From Lactarius indigo (lineage: Eukaryota > Basidiomycota > Agaricomycetes > Russulales > Russulaceae): DNA of 64,000 bases. The position numbers were made by a program, and so were the translations under genes. Numbering within the stretch: position 1 is the stretch's first letter; each line of letters begins with the position of its first letter. This document shows, in pieces, positions 24,988 through 37,500 of the stretch. The stretch is from NCBI GenBank assembly GCA_025766275.1, contig JAFKAC010000004.1, positions 1,550,001 through 1,614,000 of the forward strand, in the 5' to 3' direction. The notes beneath the pieces were generated by a model that saw only the letters and a list, made by a program, of their open reading frames with translations, did no database searches and was not told the DNA's origin.

Positions 24988-26852
24988 ATGGCGTCCTCAA
25001 GAAACTCTCGCAGTGTGCCCGCCAAGGTATGTTTATCGCAACCCCGCCTTCCCCCTCCACCCCACCCTTTCCCTGGATACGATTGCCTAATTCATATCTC
25101 AGAACTTCGTCATGAATCTACCCAGCAGAGCGCTTCGCATGTTCGATAACACCACAAATGCTCCCTCTTCCTACCCCACCACGGACCAAAAGTCCGCCGT
25201 GGCGCTCACCCACATTACGAGTGTTTCAAAAGTCCCCACCCCACCCATTGAGACTTTCTTCAATCCCGCCAATTATATCCACCGCTCCGCAATCGACACC
25301 GCATACGAACAGAAAAACTCAAATGGTTCGCGAAAATTCGGTATCTATCCTTCCGCCGCGAAGAACACCTTTGTGTATGAAGCTTCCGTCTCGTCAAAAT
25401 CCGACTTCTATGACGACGAAGATTCTTTCTTCTCTGCACCAGACGACTCCTCTGTCCTTGCTAGGAGTAGTCTCGAAACTCTTCAAAGTGTCTGGGGTAT
25501 CCGGGACGACGGTTCGGATTCCGATGGCTCGGATCATTCTCCGTCCCGCATTATCCCCCCAAACCTACCAGCTCTCATTGAAGCCCAAAAAAACTTCAAT
25601 GCCGGAGTTATCAGTGTGGCTTTACCAGAAGGTGTGGTCGTTCTTTGTTTGTGGCCCATTCTTTTCGCCTTAAAAATTTCTTCCGCCACACAGGCTCTGT
25701 ATCATCAGATTCCGATACCGATAGCACTGTCACAGAGGGTCCCTATAACGGCCAGGATTCTGCCCCTGATGCCCCTTCAACCGCCATGCAGCGATATTAT
25801 GCAATGATGTCATCCCGTCCTCCCGTCTCTGAGGACCGTCGTCTCCTGCCCCCGCCTGTGCAACCACAGCCTCAGAATAGCGTCATTACCCCGCGGGCAC
25901 CCACGATCTCCCAACCACCAGGGATTGCGCGGCAATCAGCGCCCGTACAACGCCGGCCGCAGGACATCCAGACCCCCCTGCCTCGCGACAGCCTCGTGCT
26001 TCCGCCTGCGGCACCCATGCAACGGCGAGATTCCGGCTACGCAGGGCGTGCCGTGATTCCCCGCCGCCCATCCCTCGAACGGGAAGCAACGGGCGATCCT
26101 ACCCCCAGGGCTGTCCACCTCACCCGGCGCCCACTCCTCCATCTCAGGACAGCCTCCAGCGCCACCCGCATACACTCCAGGAAGACCCCGCCGGGACTCA
26201 CTGACCCAGCAGGCTCGCCGTGATTCCGTCTCTGCTGCACCACAGCCCCCCATACAGCCCGGTCGCCGCGACTCTGTCTCGGGACCTCAGCCCCCTCCAC
26301 AGAGCGTTCACCGCAGCTCGATTTCCGCTGCTCCCCAACCCCCGCTCCCCGTGCGCCGGGCCAGTGACCCCCTTCCTGCGCCTAATCCTTCTCCGCCAGT
26401 CTCCGCGCGTCGTTCGTCCGACTCTGCACCCCGCGGACAAGGGCTCCTCGTGTCCACGCGAGTGCGGTTCGACGATGACAACCTGATCTGCCCGTCCCCG
26501 ATCCCGATGCACGAGCGGCGCAGGGGCTGGCACAACCGCCGCGGGTACGTCTTTTCTAAACCTTTCGCTTTGTGGTAATTTTTTTTTGCTGACGATGGAA
26601 TCTTCTCGCAGTGACCAGCTTTGGACGAATAAGGGGGATTACAAGCCCGCACCGCCGGGGCAGGAGTACCCCCCTGACCTCGCGAACTACCCAGACTATG
26701 GCGAGGGCTGGATGAACGAGGAGGGCATGCGTATCGACATGCAGCACCGACTCATTCCTAAGCCCCCATTGCGTTCTGCGCTGAAGCGCTCTCGCCAACC
26801 GAGCAACGCGGGCGCCAACCCACCCCCGTCATTCATGCCTATGCGACCCTGA
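24988..26852 (+). CDS. Fungal disordered protein with Arg-Arg-Asp-Ser repeats and conserved C-terminus, 4 exons
   Basis: Exons: 24988-25026 (MASSRNSRSVPAK), 25103-25631, 25694-26544 and 26612-26852, all with GT-AG borders in phase. The middle is low-complexity, rich in Pro, Ser and Arg, with repeated RRDSL/RRDSV motifs that resemble basophilic kinase sites. The conserved end, RRGWHNRRG-DQLWTNKGDYKPAPPG then DYGEGWMNEEGMRIDMQHRL, is a block I associate with uncharacterised basidiomycete proteins. One frame change sits in a run of five C at about 26101-26106. Dropping one C gives 1659 nt, exactly 553 codons. The domain matches no enzyme. Divergent from CFT1, but nothing shows a functional link. 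Confidence 0.72.
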
Positions 26853-28146
26853 CCCGGCTCGTACCGTATACTTTTATTTTTGCTAATGCCTTTTCATATT
26901 AAACTGCCTTCCCGCCATAAGCGGGAGCCTCATCATCATCATCACCATCATCACGACCTAACTTATGAGCTTAGCCGCTTTATTTATCGTCGTTCTGCAG
27001 CAGCTTCAGAACGTCATGGCCATATTACCTCCCAGACGACATAACGGCGTCTGCGTCGCCGCCCTCCTCATTCCCGAACCATCCCGTAGTTACCGTTGCA
27101 CGCACGTTGTCGAGATACCTCGCATGCATACCCGCATATTATCTTCCATAGTAGCAGCAATAAATAAAATATACAATTCACCTAACCCGTGAGAGCCATC
27201 GCACGAGGCTCGGCGACCCTGCATGAATTCCGGAAGGTGACAGAAGCGAACTTGAACGAGGCAGGGAGGCTTGTGACACCAGCGGAAGCTCCAACGTACC
27301 ACCTCCAAAGTAATCACGCACATGACCCTGATCGACCCTGAAAAGATGCGGATCCAAGAACGATCTGCCTGTCAGTGACGCCTTTGGAAAGGTGAAAATA
27401 GTTGCGATCAACTGTAGCATGGTGGCCCAGATGCAAGTAGATGAACACGCCGACTCGGACAAGTGAGGGCACTGTATCGATGATAACAATATGTCAACCC
27501 AAGCTTAAAATCGAGGGTACTCATCACCCTACTTCACCAACCTAGACTCCAGCGAAGCGCGCGTAGTGATACACGCGGATTCCCCCTGCCAGTGTCACAG
27601 GCGACTGTATGCTGTATGTTTACCCAACACGACATGTGGAACATGTCAAGTGGTACCTCGGGCTGCCAGTGGGACCCGGCGATTGATGTACACTACGACA
27701 GTCACTGGCAGTGATGAGATCGAGTGAGACCCGTGTCCTCCTCGTATGACTACTATAATACACCGTTATTTTGTCGCAGAGCACAGGACGATATCATTAC
27801 ATATCTGCATCCGCTTCCAATCAGACAGGTAAACACGTCCCTCTATGGTGAGCGCTCAAAAACAACAGGCCGACTGCACCGGATCGAAAGGCCGTGTCGA
27901 AAGGATGAGCGAAAAAGAGGGGAGGGACTTTGAATGAATAGTCTTGTGGGTAGCCGATGGCAGCTAAGGACAACATATTAGTTTGCACGGGAGGAAAGGG
28001 AGGCGTGGGAGGATAACGAAAAAAGAGAAAAATAAACACGTACAACTGCTGGTTACATTCATAGAACGCGGGACGCGGTTCAACGACTTCCCCACACACC
28101 CTCACCCATTACTCAAGCCTGAGGTGTGTATCGCGGCTAAGTAACT
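26853..28146. other. Intergenic with CAT microsatellite
   Basis: No intact gene. A (CAT)n-type microsatellite lies at about 26930-26957, just after the upstream gene's stop. The right part (about 27.98-28.14 kb) weakly resembles the sequence just downstream of the eIF4E stop near 32.86-33.0 kb, for example a shared acaactgctggttacattc-like stretch. It therefore seems to belong to the same duplicated block as the eIF4E tail fragment. Confidence 0.45.
26930..26957. repeat. CAT trinucleotide microsatellite
   Basis: Imperfect (cat)n run, with one cac interruption, in the 3' flank of the disordered protein gene. Confidence 0.8.
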
Positions 28147-28310
28147 TCAGTACGAATGATCACGAGCCCGCTTCGGGCGCCAGCCACCCGGAGGGTTGCC
28201 GAACGCGCCTCCGTTGACACCGAAACCCGCGAATGTGCCGCTCGGGCCACGGCTGGCGGGACGGGAGCCGGGACCAGCCCTCTTCTGTCGTCGGGACTAA
28301 CATACCAACA
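28147..28310 (-). pseudogene. 3'-tail fragment of an eIF4E-like gene
   Basis: The last about 55 codons, reading GTFAGFGVNGGAFG, NPPGGWRPKRARDHSY and a stop, match the C-terminal Gly/Pro-rich tail of the complete eIF4E gene at 33002-33232 (GGAFAGFGVTGGVLG, GAGWRSKRGAS). None of the cap-binding core is present upstream, so this is a truncated duplicate. It has the same strand as the full gene, and the two flank CHAT copy B. Confidence 0.7.
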
Positions 28311-28718
28311 TATCAATTCTGAGCACCAATATCTTAGCAACGCCATTCTGACTGAGTCGAGTCATTTTTGTCGTTGTTTCCCGTTTTCGCTCTGCTATGT
28401 TCTCTCTCCTGCATCACGAGTTCAGTGTCAAGTTGGATCGGTCACGGCCACCTGTGTGCGCGACGACATTGGGAGTGTAGCACATCCATCCCGAAAACAG
28501 ACGGCGTAAGACTCAGACTGTCTCGATCTGTGCGCCTCGTTTTGTTGCTGTGTGAATACGTGAATGCGCAAGTTCAAGCTTTCAAGGCGCACATAGTAGT
28601 CCCTAGTCCCTGCATAGTCTCCGCAGCCTTTCACCTACCCTCTTACTTTTCTTCTTCTCCGATTGCCTAACCTACCCTGAGACGGTCTACAGTTTACCCT
28701 GTCTTCTCGTGCTAAACC

Positions 28719-31700
28719 ATGAACTCACAAGGTAAGCACGAATATCCATGTCCGAACCTTCTTGTTGGTGATTCCTGTACTTCACAGTTTCCATCGACGA
28801 TATCGACGACATGATCTCTTTTTATCAGGATACACTGGCACACTCACAGATCCCTCGATCACATTGTTTCCACATCGTTGGCATCCAAGGACTCGCAATG
28901 GCGCGATCCATGCGCTATGGCTTGCCAGAAGAGAAGGAAGACCTCGACAAGTGCATCTTATACTTCACGGAGGCGATCTTGCTTCCTCCCATTCCCACGA
29001 CCGCTCCTGGCCTCAATACCGTCGAGCTTCTCTTCCGACTCGCATCAGCTCTCCTCCACCGCTCCAAGAAGTTCGAACAACTCGATGACGTCCAGTGTGC
29101 TGTAGAGTACCTCCGGGTACCTGCGAACGCTACCCCTTGACTCCTTCGACGCTTTGAGAAACAAAGTCATAGAATCACTCATCGAGGCATTGTATTTTCA
29201 TGTCCACCTGGGCACCAGAGACGTAATACGGAATGTGGAGGAGATGCTTGTGCTTTTCCGCGAACTCCTCTCCTCGGACATTTCGACGGACTTTCCCACC
29301 GCAGCTTTTACGTCCTTATGTCTTGTTATCTACACCGAACCCTTTCGGGGACGGCATGCCCCGTTGTTGGATGAAGTTATTGGATGCCTTTGGGACGCAG
29401 TCCAGGCGTGCCCACCACATTCATATTCACACCAAGTCCACCTCAGTCTCGCCAATGCGCACCATTACCGCTTCTCCATGACACATTCAAGAGACTGATT
29501 ATGAGGATGCAAGAGCGCTCTTTGATAATGTCGTCGGTCCCAATCGCTCTGGAGATAATCTGGACTCTGAACAGTTACAAGCATTGGTGGGTCTGCACGC
29601 GCTCGCATATAGCCGAGCAAACTACTTCAAGAACCCGAATACTTCGAAGAAGCAATATCTCATTGTTGCTCCATGCTCGACAATGCAGTCCCTTCCAAAA
29701 GGTGTTCGTTCTTTTCTCACAGGGAGTTTGGTGCTTTGCTCAAGAAGGCGCTTTCAATATCACGGTCTTTCTGACGGCCTTCAAGAGGCAAGTTCCTTTG
29801 ATCCAGAACTTATCAGGATTGTATCTTCTCAAGGCCCAGCCGTACTTGAGGATCTCTCCTACTTTGATGTCATTCGAGAGACTTATTCGGAAGACGGCGA
29901 TCGAGAACAAAATTCTGGAGCTTGAGGAAATACTCTCCAATACGCGTCCAGGGACCTCACGTCACAGCAAATGCCTTGATAGCCTTGCAGGGTGGTACAG
30001 AAGCCAAGTTCTCCCTTACCAGAAATATAGAGGATATCCGAAGAATCCCTCAAATATTGGCGGCTATTACTTGATTCTGATGTTCTTTCGAGTTCAAGGA
30101 TCCACTTACCTCCTTCGGCTTGTGTACCACCCTCAATGTGGCATTCAAAGGTACCAACGAAATCCGCTACCTCGATGAGTCAATTACCGTCTGCTATGAC
30201 ATTCTCAAGCTTGAAGGCACAGAGCAGATGCACTTTAACACTATTCGGATGCTTCTATCATTGTTATTCGCGCGTTTGTCTCTATTCAATCGAACAGAGG
30301 ATGTCAGCGAAGTCATGCGATTAATTCCCTTGGCCATTGACGACCGACACGCGCAGGCACCTGCGAGATTCCAACTTTCGTGCTTCCTGGGCATATATTG
30401 CGCGACGCATCAGGCACCCTTCTGTTTCGGTAGCGTATGAGAAGTCCATGGCATTAATGCAAGATTCCTTGTCCTTCTCACCCACAGTACAAATTCAACA
30501 CGATCGTCTTGTCGCGATGGACGATATGTGTAAGAGGATGCCATTCGACTACGCGTCATATCAAGTGGGTTTGGGTCGACTGGAAGTAGCCATCGAGACA
30601 CTCGAGCAGGGACGAGCGTTACTCTGGTCCGAGATGCGTGGCCTGCGCACCCCGATAGTTGAACCTGTCGAGGAAGACCTGCCATTGGCCAAGAAATTGG
30701 CGGAGATTAATCAAGAGCTCGAGATGGTGGCCTTGTCCAGTCGCACCAAGCAGGAGGTTAGAAGCCGAAAGCCGTGGAGCTCAGGGTAGCGATGGGATAG
30801 ATGCTTTTCGGGCGTCTTTTCGTAAAGCACCGGAAACTCCTAGAGGAGCGCTGATGCACTCATCTCACAGATCCGAGGCCGTCCGGGGTTCGAAGGATTC
30901 TCAAGGACCTCATCATTTGCGGACTCTTCGATCGGCCGCTTCGCATGGCCCCGTGATCATCATCAACCTACTGCGAATGGCGCTGCGATATCCTCATTCT
31001 CCTCAGTAACGCACACCCTTCACTCATCTCAACTCCCGAAGATTTCTTCGACCGTGGAAATAAATTGAACGACCGTCTCTTAGATGTACGAAACAATTGT
31101 GGACTCGACTCGCCGGAATACGAGCTCGCGCTAGATTTTGTGCTTTCGGAGCTGTATCAGCTCGTAGGCAGACCTATCATCCGGAGACTGCGCGAACTTG
31201 GCATACCAGAGCAATCGCGAATTTGGTGGTGTCCCACATCCGTATTTTGTTCGCTTCCTCTCCACGCCATGGGTCCTATTCCACAGACGAATGAAGTCAA
31301 GGCCAAGCCACAATATATCTCAGACCTGTACATATGTTCCTACACGCCGACCCTTTCCGCACTCATCGAATCTCGCAATCGCGATCCATATCCTTCGGGA
31401 AATTCCTCACTGCTCCTCGTAGCGCAGCCAGACGTATATCTTCCAGATGCGCAAGCCGAGATCAAAATCATACAGGCCTTATCAGTGCCAGTGACGAGCC
31501 TCGTCTCAGAGGACGCAACAAGCTCTACAGTGGTCGACGGACTCAGAAACCACCAACTCGTTCACTTTGCCTGCCACGGTATTCCTCGAAAGAGCGAAAG
31601 CCCTTTGACGCGTCGTTCAAGCTTCACGAGGGCGATCGTCTCACCCTTCTTGAGATCGTCCGGTCTCGACTTCCCTCCGCTGAATTTGCGTTCCTTGCAG

Positions 31701-31995
31701 CGTGTCACACCGCAGAGCTGACGGAAGCCAGTCTTCCAGACGAGGGACTGCACCTCGTTGCGGCGATGCAATATTGCGGATTCCGGGGCGCGGTCGGGAC
31801 GATGTGGGCGATGGCTGACATCGATGGACCAGACCTTGCGAGGCACTTTTACAAGTCGATGCTCTCTAAAAAGAAGGAAGGCATACCATATTACGAGAGA
31901 GCTGCAGAGGCACTCCGGGACGCGGTGCAGAAGTTGCGGAGGAAGAAAGGATTTCCCTTGAGCGATGGGTAAATTTCGTGCACTATGGTGCATGA
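28719..31995 (+). pseudogene. TPR-CHAT (caspase-like) protein, copy B, frame broken several times
   Basis: First exon ATGAACTCACAAG (13 nt, 28719-28731), then a short intron and SIDDIDDMISFY. TPR-like helices follow (EDLDKCILYFTEAILLPP; EVAIETLEQGRALLWSEMRG), then the CHAT linker IPEQSRIWWCPTSVFCSLPL. The peptidase keeps LVHFACHG (second His codon 31575-31577) and FLAACHTAE, then GFRGAVGTMWAMAD. It ends VNFVHYGA at 31993-31995. Its Cys motif is AACH, where copies A and C-F have SCCH. About eight frame changes are present. The two I compared (about 29112, an extra G, and about 29496, an extra T) are single-base insertions. The middle (about 29.5-30.1 kb) is the most scrambled. It is as diverged as copy A, so it predates the 39-62 kb array. 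Flanked by duplicated eIF4E 3' sequence. Confidence 0.78.
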
Positions 31996-33001
31996 ACACG
32001 AGCGGGTGACGGGTTACGATATGTAGGTAGTCTGGCGCGTCCGAGTCTGCGTGATGATTCCGCTTACTGGCCGGCTGTATGACAGGCGGAAACGCGATTG
32101 ATCGTACAGAGACTATTGTAATGATTTCCCTGGGCGCTGTATGGAGGTTCGGGGTCTTGGCCGATAGTTGATTAGAATAAATTTTTCGACTGAAAACAAC
32201 GAACCATATAACGCTTTCACAAGAGCCAGTTACGAGCGTCAGAGAATGCCCGCAGACGAAGAGTGGAATGTATATTTTCCGTGGATCCACGAACACTGTG
32301 GATCCACAGAAAGCATACAGACAGACATTGTGAAGGCATCAAGCTATTTTGGAGGAGCCACACGGCGGTTCCCTGGGCTGGGCTCTTCATACATCATGGT
32401 ATTAAACCCTAAGCTTCGACCGGAAAACAACAGATAACACTGTCCAAAGACAGCTCCGATGGTCAGAGAATGTCTGCAGACGAAGGGTGGAACGTATGTT
32501 TTCCGTGGATCCACAAGCCCTGTGGATCCATGGAAAACATACAGACAGACACGGTGAAGGCATCGAGTTACCTTAGAGGAACCACACGGCTGTTCCCCTG
32601 GGCTGGTCCTCATGCAACATTGGTACGTCCAGTTGGAAAGAGCTGTTGTAGTTGGCTCCATGTGAGCACTTTAGGGAATCCGTCGTGGTGGGCGCTAAGG
32701 GTAACAACGAAAATAATAAGCGGGGAGTTTTTTTTTTTTTGAAAAAAAGCGGGCCGTAGGGCCCTTGATATCCACCCCCAGTACTCAGACCCATGCACCG
32801 TCATTTTATCGCGTTACTGTATCCCAAACTACGATTACAAAACGATAGTATCGTCCGGGGGGAGGGGATTGAGAAAGAGAAACGAAACAGGAACATTGAT
32901 ACAACAGCTAGTTACATTCGACAACTTTAGTATGGAACATCCCCTTTCCGTCCCTCCACCGTTAAAGGGTGTGTGCGTATCGCGACTAGTATGATGAATG
33001 A
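31996..33001. other. Convergent intergenic region
   Basis: Lies between the 3' ends of CHAT copy B (plus) and eIF4E (minus). It holds two tandem copies of a hairpin-forming repeat (see the separate entry) and a 13-T run at 32728-32740. No coding sequence recognised. Confidence 0.5.
32172..32605. repeat. Two tandem ~210-bp repeats, each with an internal inverted repeat
   Basis: Units at about 32172-32382 and 32398-32605 share gcagacgaag, ttttccgtggatccac, catacagacagaca, gaaggcatc and cacacggc with few differences. Each contains a palindrome around ggatcc. In the second unit, 20-bp arms at 32495-32514 and 32522-32541 pair with one mismatch around a 7-nt loop. No coding potential. It may be a small non-autonomous element or a terminator-associated repeat. 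Confidence 0.7.
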
Positions 33002-34515
33002 TTAGGATGCGCCCCGCTTCGAGCGCCAGCCAGCACCCGGAGCACCACCGAGAACGCCGCCGGTGACCCCGAAGCCTGCGAATGCTCCGCCCGGGCCACT
33101 GTTGACATTGGCGGGACCGGGGCCAGGGGCCGGGCCGGGGCCTGGGAGTTCGCTAGTACCAGTGACCGGACTGCCTGTCTTGTGGAATGTGGGCCTGAAG
33201 GAAGACTGAGGGACGGCCTGGATTGAGAGGAACTTGTTCGGAAGCGGACGGTCCTCCGTATTATACTAACCGGAGTCATTGTAAGGCGTGCGGAAGGGGA
33301 GAGGGTCTGGAACTTACCTGGAACTCGAGGCCGATGCCATCCGCCTCAGAGACGTCGAGAAGCTTGACGAGCTTGCGCCCGATGCTGTTCACCTTCTCCA
33401 CGTCGTCTTTTGAGCGTGTCCAGAGCTGGATACGGTCGACCTTGGAGCGGAGGCTGACGACGGCACCGCAGATCTCGTCGCTCTCGTCGAGCTCCTCGCC
33501 GACGAGCGCCATAGTGAGCCACTGCCAGCACTGGTCGAGCAGCGTCGGGTTGTTCTTCATCGTGAGCACCCACTTTCCACCGTTTGCGTTCGCCTCGTCC
33601 TCCCACATTGGCTTGATGCCCGACTTGAATAGGTGGTAGTTCGAGTTGCGCTCTAGCTTGGACGGCGGCTTGAGCCAGTTGAAATACCGGCAGTACGACT
33701 CGACCGTGTCGAAATCCCCCACTGTCGTCAGACCGGCTTCGTACGTCCCCGAATCGGCCGGCGCCGGGTACGAGCTATCGGAAGCGGACATGGGCGTGTA
33801 GGGTACCCTTGCCTTGGTGTCGTGATAAATTGTCCTATGGAAGTAGATACGACGTTAATTGAGAAATGACTCGTTGTTTTTCAAACAAAACAAAAAAAGG
33901 AAAGGGAAAGGGAAAGATTGCGCACCACGAATGCTGCAACGGGTGCTCGTGAGGCTTCGTCATCACGCCAGGCGTCTGTGGATCCTCAACGGGTTCAGCT
34001 TCAGGTGGCACCGCCGTACCGTCGACGCTCAGGGTGCGCGCCCGCGCATAGCGTGCGGTAATAGCGTCCAAGGACGGGATGTTCTTGTAACCCTTGGCCT
34101 TCTTCACTGGCTTATCCAGGACGGCGGTCTCCTGCGCGAGCTTTTCCACTTTCTCAGCTGTAAGAGGCTCGCCTGGACCCGCGGCGGTAATCGCATCGCC
34201 ATTGACGGAGCCATTGGTCGAGTTCGGGGGAGAGGTGGAGAGGCGCCCGGGCGAGGTGGAGCGTGTGACTGGGGCGTTGACGGCGACCGAATCTGCGAGG
34301 GACGTCGTGGTCGAGACGGACGTTTGGGAGCCCGTGCGGAGGAGAGAGGCGGCCAGGCGAGGGCGGTTGGCGGGCGAGTGGGTCGAGGAAGGGTTGTTCA
34401 CGCCGATGCGGGCAGCGAGTTGGTTGAGGGATGGAAGGCGATTGGCAGAGGAGGGCCGGTCTATCCTTGGGACATCAGAAGCGGGTTGTGAGGCAGCAGA
34501 CGTGTTTGTGCTCAT
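33002..34515 (-). CDS. Translation initiation factor eIF4E, class II (4EHP-like), 3 exons, 445 aa
   Basis: Exons 34515-33926, 33834-33318 and 33232-33002 join in phase to 1338 nt. Residues 1-190 are a Ser/Thr-rich disordered extension (MSTNTSAASQ). The core follows: HPLQHSWTIYHDTKAR, then FDTVESYCRYFNWLKPPSK, NSNYHLFKSGIKPMWEDE, GGKWVLTMK and a LLDQCWQWLTMALVGEEL helix, then ICGAVVSLRSKVDRIQLWTR. This is the eIF4E fold, which binds the mRNA m7G cap. The cap-stacking Trp of MWED is kept, but the Trp56 and Trp73 equivalents appear to be Tyr (GTYEAGL) and Cys (ESYC), the class II pattern. About 23 residues sit between the first strand and the aligned GTYEAGL. The tail is Gly/Pro-rich. An upstream in-frame Met at 34569 is possible. 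No frame breaks. Confidence 0.93.
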
Positions 34516-37500
34516 CGCGAGGTCCAGGAGCGGCGTGAGATTGTGGTGGCGGGCAGCAGCACACAACAATTGCGAGGTTCCTCGCAGAACCCCACTCGTC
34601 CCTGGCTTTGATCTTTCTTATGTCAACATCCGCCATCTATGTATCATACACTCTATGTTCTGTTTTACTGTAACGACCAATAATAACGCGATAATGGCCC
34701 AGATTACGAGTAAGTTATCTTCATGAAGGTCAGACTACGGTAATATGCTATCGTGTGAGTCGATGGCACAGCCATTGGCTTGATTCGGCTCCGAGCTATC
34801 GCCCTTGTTATCACGATCCATGACAACCGCCCTGGTGTCGCAAATGCAGAAGACTTGAACGTTCCTCTCACAATTTCGAGTCTATAGCCTCATCCATCTC
34901 CCAAATTCTAACCGTGGATCCTGGAACTATGATTCGAGTTGCAGTATATCGTCAGTGGAGTCTCAAGGCACTACTGTGACGTTGCATTAACTCCCGGGTT
35001 TCGGTCCAGGCCGATCAAGTTCGGCGGTTCCAACCCACCAAACCCACAACGATTGCTCGGGATGACTTGCACTGCACCAGCACTGCGAAGAAAAGCTTCA
35101 TACTCTATACTTGAGGTCGTGACTTTCATCACGCGGCTTCCTTTACCGTACGTGTCCTTGTCACACCCAAATTCTTTTTGGTCTCTCCATAATTTCTGGG
35201 TTGACTGGAAGCTACATTCTAGTAGGTGTGACACCGTACCGAATGATTGCAAAAGACTGGGTCGCAAACAGGTGACAGTCCCGCATGCCAAATGTATGCA
35301 ATACAATCGTAATGACGTCCCTACGTACGGAAAGTATTCCCCATAGGATGCGCGAAAGCTATCACGCTCTGAATCCCTGGTCGCGGCGTGTTGCCTGTCT
35401 TCTCCTGCCTTACTTTGAGTTGCCAGTGCGGAACTGTATTGTCGTATTTGCTAGGTCGCCACCATTCCAGGCCTTCCTGTCCCTAATTAGTTTACGATGC
35501 CAAGTGCTAAGTGTGTCACAAGGAGAATATCCCCTTTGAAAGGACCATTCCATGACTGCATGGTAGCTATAAACGATGTCACGTCAGCGATAGAACGACA
35601 AGAGCTAGAGTCCCGGAAGTTGTGCGGCCTAGTTCGAGTGATACATCGAGGATTTACAACCTCATATAGGCTTTGAATGGCGGCCTGAGGGTAGGTGCAT
35701 TGAGGGAACTCACTGTGAATTCAGCGGAACGGTCCTCGTTCCCAACATTGTTCTCGAAGAGGTAGAGGCTAGAGATTCGCAGCGACGACCTGTGCAGTTT
35801 CCGTTGTCATTGACTCTGGCCAGGGGTAGAGACGACCACCCCTCGGAGAGTTTTAGATCACATCCCGGGATGCGGACAAGCCACTGCATGTGATTCAGAG
35901 ATAATACAGTAAAAATGGGTCCGGGACAGTAGTTCCCTTCGATCTCCCGTATCTCGAGACCTCATCGGGGATTCTCGAGTACGAGCTGAGGGCGAATAAT
36001 GGCCGAAATGACCCATCGTTGGTATTGTCTGGATTGGCAGTGAAGAGTTGCAGCGACTTTGGGCTAAGCAGTAACGATTCGTAGTCGTAGCAAACAGTCC
36101 ACGTAGATGTCGGGGTCTGGTTCTCAGGCGGCTGCCGCTGCTACAACCGATCGCCAACGTTGATTGCGCCGAGCTATGATGCTGTGTGGTGAACCGTGAC
36201 GCGGGCTTCTGCGGGCTCAGGTTCATACCGTCATGGTCTCCTAGAGGTGGCCGTCGCTTGCAGATCCTAGTGGTGCGTACATCCAGGCTCGGGCTCATCC
36301 AGGTTCGCAATAGCCTCATCTTGAGTCTACTCGCATCTAAGTCGCTGTCGCGTTCTCTCTCCTATGATAGCCGCCAAAATTCTATCACTGTCCTCACTGC
36401 CTTACGTTTTGGGCCGCACGCCACTAGTCTCGGAACAACGGTGGCATTGATGTCCGGACACGGACAAGGAAGCTAGGGAACGCCACGAGATACACTCGGG
36501 AGGGACAGTGACGACTATCCTTTAGTGAGCTTCCGTGGCACTGAACAGGTCCGAAAACATTCAAGGCTTCAGTTTCGCCCTTCCAGAGTCCCCGTGCTCA
36601 CTCACGAGTCACGATGCTCAGTGGCCTATGTGCCTTTTTGGGCTGTCTTGTCCACCCCCATTCTTCCCGGATTTAATCTTGAGCCAAGCCGCACCTAAAA
36701 CTTGCTGCGTCCTTGGCTATCTACCCCTATTTTTTGCCCCTCATATTTTCTTGTGAAATTAACTGCTGCGTTGGCGTTGTCATGGGACGTGTGAATCCGT
36801 CCAAGTAGTACAACGGGCATGTCGTCATAAAGCCCCTTGTCCTTCACCTGTCAGGATCACCTTAGCACGCCATTGCCCTGCATCCTTTGTGTTACCCTGG
36901 CAGCCGGAGAGTGCACCAGCCAGCCAGCCACCGAGAATACTGCACTTTGAGTAAGTCGTCGCCGCGTCACGCGGGCGCCTTCTTTCCACGATTGGCGCTG
37001 TTTACTGATAAACTTCGAGTCCAAGCGCCCAGATGCCAGGGAATGCTGTGAAAAATCCTACATCAGCCGCCCCGGCAACAGGTCACCCAAACCAGCATGT
37101 CAGGGAGCAATGAATGATGGTGCCAAGCATTGAAGCTGGTCGCGAAGGGGGGCACCACGTTGCGTGTGGGATAGCCCAACTGTCCCCATACATAGACCTG
37201 GTGAACAGTTGTGGCGCCCCTTGTGCCCTTTCCGCCCCTTCTCCTTCATTCCCTTCCCTTCCCTTCCTTCTCCTTCCCTTCCTTTTTCTTTGTTCTCGTC
37301 TTTCAGCGCAGCGCGCTGCTGGGTTTTGTTTCGGCTCTGGAACGACATTGATATTTCTCGCAATACATCGTGTGTGTTCACCATAGGGATGGAGGGAAGG
37401 TCTGCATTCTCACTAGTCGCTCTTAACAGATCTACAATATTATATTGGACTGGGACAACTTCGCTCCTTCTTTCCACTTTTCGGATTCATCGGGTTTTCT

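Noticed and set aside
26220..26530. Minus-strand and alternate-frame Pro/Arg-rich frames at 25.9-26.6 kb
   Set aside because: They mirror the GC-rich low-complexity exon of the plus-strand disordered protein, whose RRDS repeats and splice phases fit better.
28156..28509. Plus-strand 117-codon frame
   Set aside because: It is antisense to the eIF4E tail fragment and matches no known family.
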